DNA from: Hyphomicrobiales bacterium
GTDB taxonomy: Bacteria > Pseudomonadota > Alphaproteobacteria > Rhizobiales > Rhizobiaceae
Length of the DNA: 64,000 nucleotides
NCBI GenBank assembly: GCA_900465675.1
Contig: UBJR01000007.1
Span: forward strand, 248,001-312,000
Direction: 5' to 3'
The number at the start of each line of letters is the position of its first letter. Position 1 is the stretch's first letter. Below are positions 62,725 through 64,000 of this stretch, one piece after another. The notes under the pieces are model-generated. The model was not told the origin of the DNA. It was given only the letters and a program-made list of their open reading frames with translations, and searched no databases. A program made the position numbers and the translations under genes.

Positions 62725-64000
62725 ATGGCAAAGCAGACAATAGCGGAATTGATTGTAGACACGCTCGAGGCCGCGGGCGTGAACCGCGTCTATGGCGTCA
62801 CCGGAGACTCCTTGAACGGATTGAGCGACGCCCTTCGTCGCAAGGGTACGATTGAGTGGGTCCACATGCGGAACGAGGAGGCTGCCGCATTCGCGGCTGG
62901 TGCTGAAGCTCAGCTCACCGGAGGATTGGCGGTTTGCGCGGGGAGTTGCGGTCCCGGCAATCTTCATCTCATCAACGGCCTCTACGATTGCCATCGTAGC
63001 GAGGCGAGGGTGCTCGCCATCGCCGCTCAGATTCCGAGCGTCGAGATCGGCAGCGGATACTTCCAGGAAACGCACCCCGAAAAGATTTTCGCGGAATGCA
63101 GCCATTACACGGAACTCGTCTCAACACCGCAGGTAATGCCGCGAGTGCTAGATATCGCGATAAGGCAGGCCGTTACCAAGCGTGGCGTCTCGGTGATCGT
63201 GATCCCCGGTGACGTCGCGATGGAAAAGGTGGACGCCGTCGCGCCTGGACGCTGGATCGTGCCGTCCGATCCTGTAATCTTGCCGCGGCCAGACGACATC
63301 GACAAGGCGGTATCCCTGCTCGATGCCGCGGATCGCGTGACCATTCTGGCCGGGGCTGGCTGCTCCGGCGCTCACGACCAAGTGGTCAGATTGGCGGAAA
63401 TCCTGAAAGCGCCTGTCGTTCATGCACTCCGGGGAAAGGAGCATGTCGAATGGGACAATCCATATGATGTCGGCATGACCGGGCTGATAGGCTTTGCTTC
63501 TGGCTACCACGCCATGAAGCAGTGCGACACGCTCCTCATGCTGGGCACGGATTTTCCATATCGACAGTTTTACCCGAGCGATGCAAAGATAATCCAGATC
63601 GATATCGACGGCTCGAGGCTTGGGCGAAGGACGGCACTCAATCTCGGCTTGATCGGAGACGTCGGTGCCACCATAGAGGCGTTGATCCCCAAGCTCCGGC
63701 TCAAGGAGGACGACGATCACCTGCAGAATGCCCTGGACAACTACGCCGAGGCCCGCGAAGGGCTCGACGATCTGGCCACCGCCGGGAAACAGGGACAGCC
63801 GATCCACCCGCAATATGTCGCCAGGCTCGTGAGCGAGATCGCCGAGGAAGACGCGGTATTCACCTGCGACGTCGGCACGCCGACAGTCTGGGCAGCACGT
63901 TATCTCAAAATGAACGGCAAGCGACGCTTGCTCGGTTCCTTCGTGCACGGTTCGATGGCGAACGCGATGGTGCAAGCCATCGGCGCGCAGGCGGCGTTTC
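62725..64000 (+). CDS. Pyruvate oxidase/dehydrogenase-type ThDP enzyme, C-terminus beyond the window
   Basis: The first 425 codons of a thiamine-diphosphate enzyme related to PoxB. The N-terminal domain contains [17 protein letters not shown], the catalytic-type Glu in [16 protein letters not shown] and [15 protein letters not shown]. The central domain has [17 protein letters not shown], and the third domain begins [15 protein letters not shown]. The frame is open at the right edge, so the ThDP-binding GDG motif and C-terminus are not seen. PoxB converts pyruvate to acetate at the membrane. The start at [18 protein letters not shown] matches the family. Confidence 0.92.
   Translation, partial: MAKQTIAELIVDTLEAAGVNRVYGVTGDSLNGLSDALRRKGTIEWVHMRNEEAAAFAAGAEAQLTGGLAVCAGSCGPGNLHLINGLYDCHRSEARVLAIAAQIPSVEIGSGYFQETHPEKIFAECSHYTELVSTPQVMPRVLDIAIRQAVTKRGVSVIVIPGDVAMEKVDAVAPGRWIVPSDPVILPRPDDIDKAVSLLDAADRVTILAGAGCSGAHDQVVRLAEILKAPVVHALRGKEHVEWDNPYDVGMTGLIGFASGYHAMKQCDTLLMLGTDFPYRQFYPSDAKIIQIDIDGSRLGRRTALNLGLIGDVGATIEALIPKLRLKEDDDHLQNALDNYAEAREGLDDLATAGKQGQPIHPQYVARLVSEIAEEDAVFTCDVGTPTVWAARYLKMNGKRRLLGSFVHGSMANAMVQAIGAQAAF

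Overview
The window looks like an accessory, probably plasmid-borne, region of a rhizobial genome (Rhizobiaceae). Pointers are a SyrB-family protein, a BigR/Blh hydrogen-sulfide operon, a DUF1403-ScpB remnant, several peptide-type ABC cassettes and many small secreted hypothetical proteins. The organism assignment is inference from gene content. I found no rRNA, tRNA, CRISPR array or replication origin.

Positions 1-16.7 kb are intact and densely packed. A LuxR solo (2955-3737) lies between two proline-iminopeptidase-like hydrolases. It carries the Met/Trp ligand-pocket substitutions of the plant-responsive OryR/XccR/PipR subfamily. One peptide/nickel-type ABC transporter runs off the left edge behind the first hydrolase. 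A second complete one (10107-11684 binding protein, 6236-10027 permeases and ATPases) ends in an M32 carboxypeptidase. Divergent from it is a GntR-led operon of a creatininase-like amidohydrolase, a ketopantoate-reductase-like enzyme, an SDR and an M20 peptidase. A 16-bp palindrome, 14/16 identical between copies when one is inverted, sits in front of both hydrolase genes. I read the island as a plant-compound sensing, uptake and hydrolysis module.

Positions 16.7-35 kb mix intact and broken genes: a syrB-like gene, small exported proteins, a TacA/TacT-like and a ParD/ParE toxin-antitoxin pair, two LysR genes divergent from an aldo/keto reductase and an alpha/beta hydrolase, a GlxA-like regulator and an HD-domain protein. 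Decayed genes include a SIR2-like protein, RraA, GNAT, a flavoprotein, DUF1403 and ScpB. Several hairpins with U-runs suggest small transcripts around 31.5 and 34.2 kb.

Positions 35.4-41.4 kb hold one tight minus-strand operon: arsR, an ArsC-ArsN2 fusion, acr3, a glutaredoxin-type arsC, arsH, an MFS gene and chrA. The reductase half of the fusion has lost its catalytic cysteine. Positions 41.4-51 kb are a graveyard (DUF6428, NhaA, molybdopterin oxidoreductase, recombinase, TauE, sugar-ABC ATPase, IS21, ApbE) around one intact island, blh-bigR-pmpAB with a clear BigR palindrome.

Positions 51-64 kb carry an AlbA_2-domain gene overlapping an unknown partner, a LuxR-family regulator, a Tat-exported metallo-beta-lactamase-fold hydrolase, DUF992 and DUF302 proteins, and several small exported proteins. 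They also carry a class-C beta-lactamase-fold pseudoenzyme fused to DUF302, a Tat-exported partner, and the start of a pyruvate-oxidase-type ThDP enzyme cut by the right edge.
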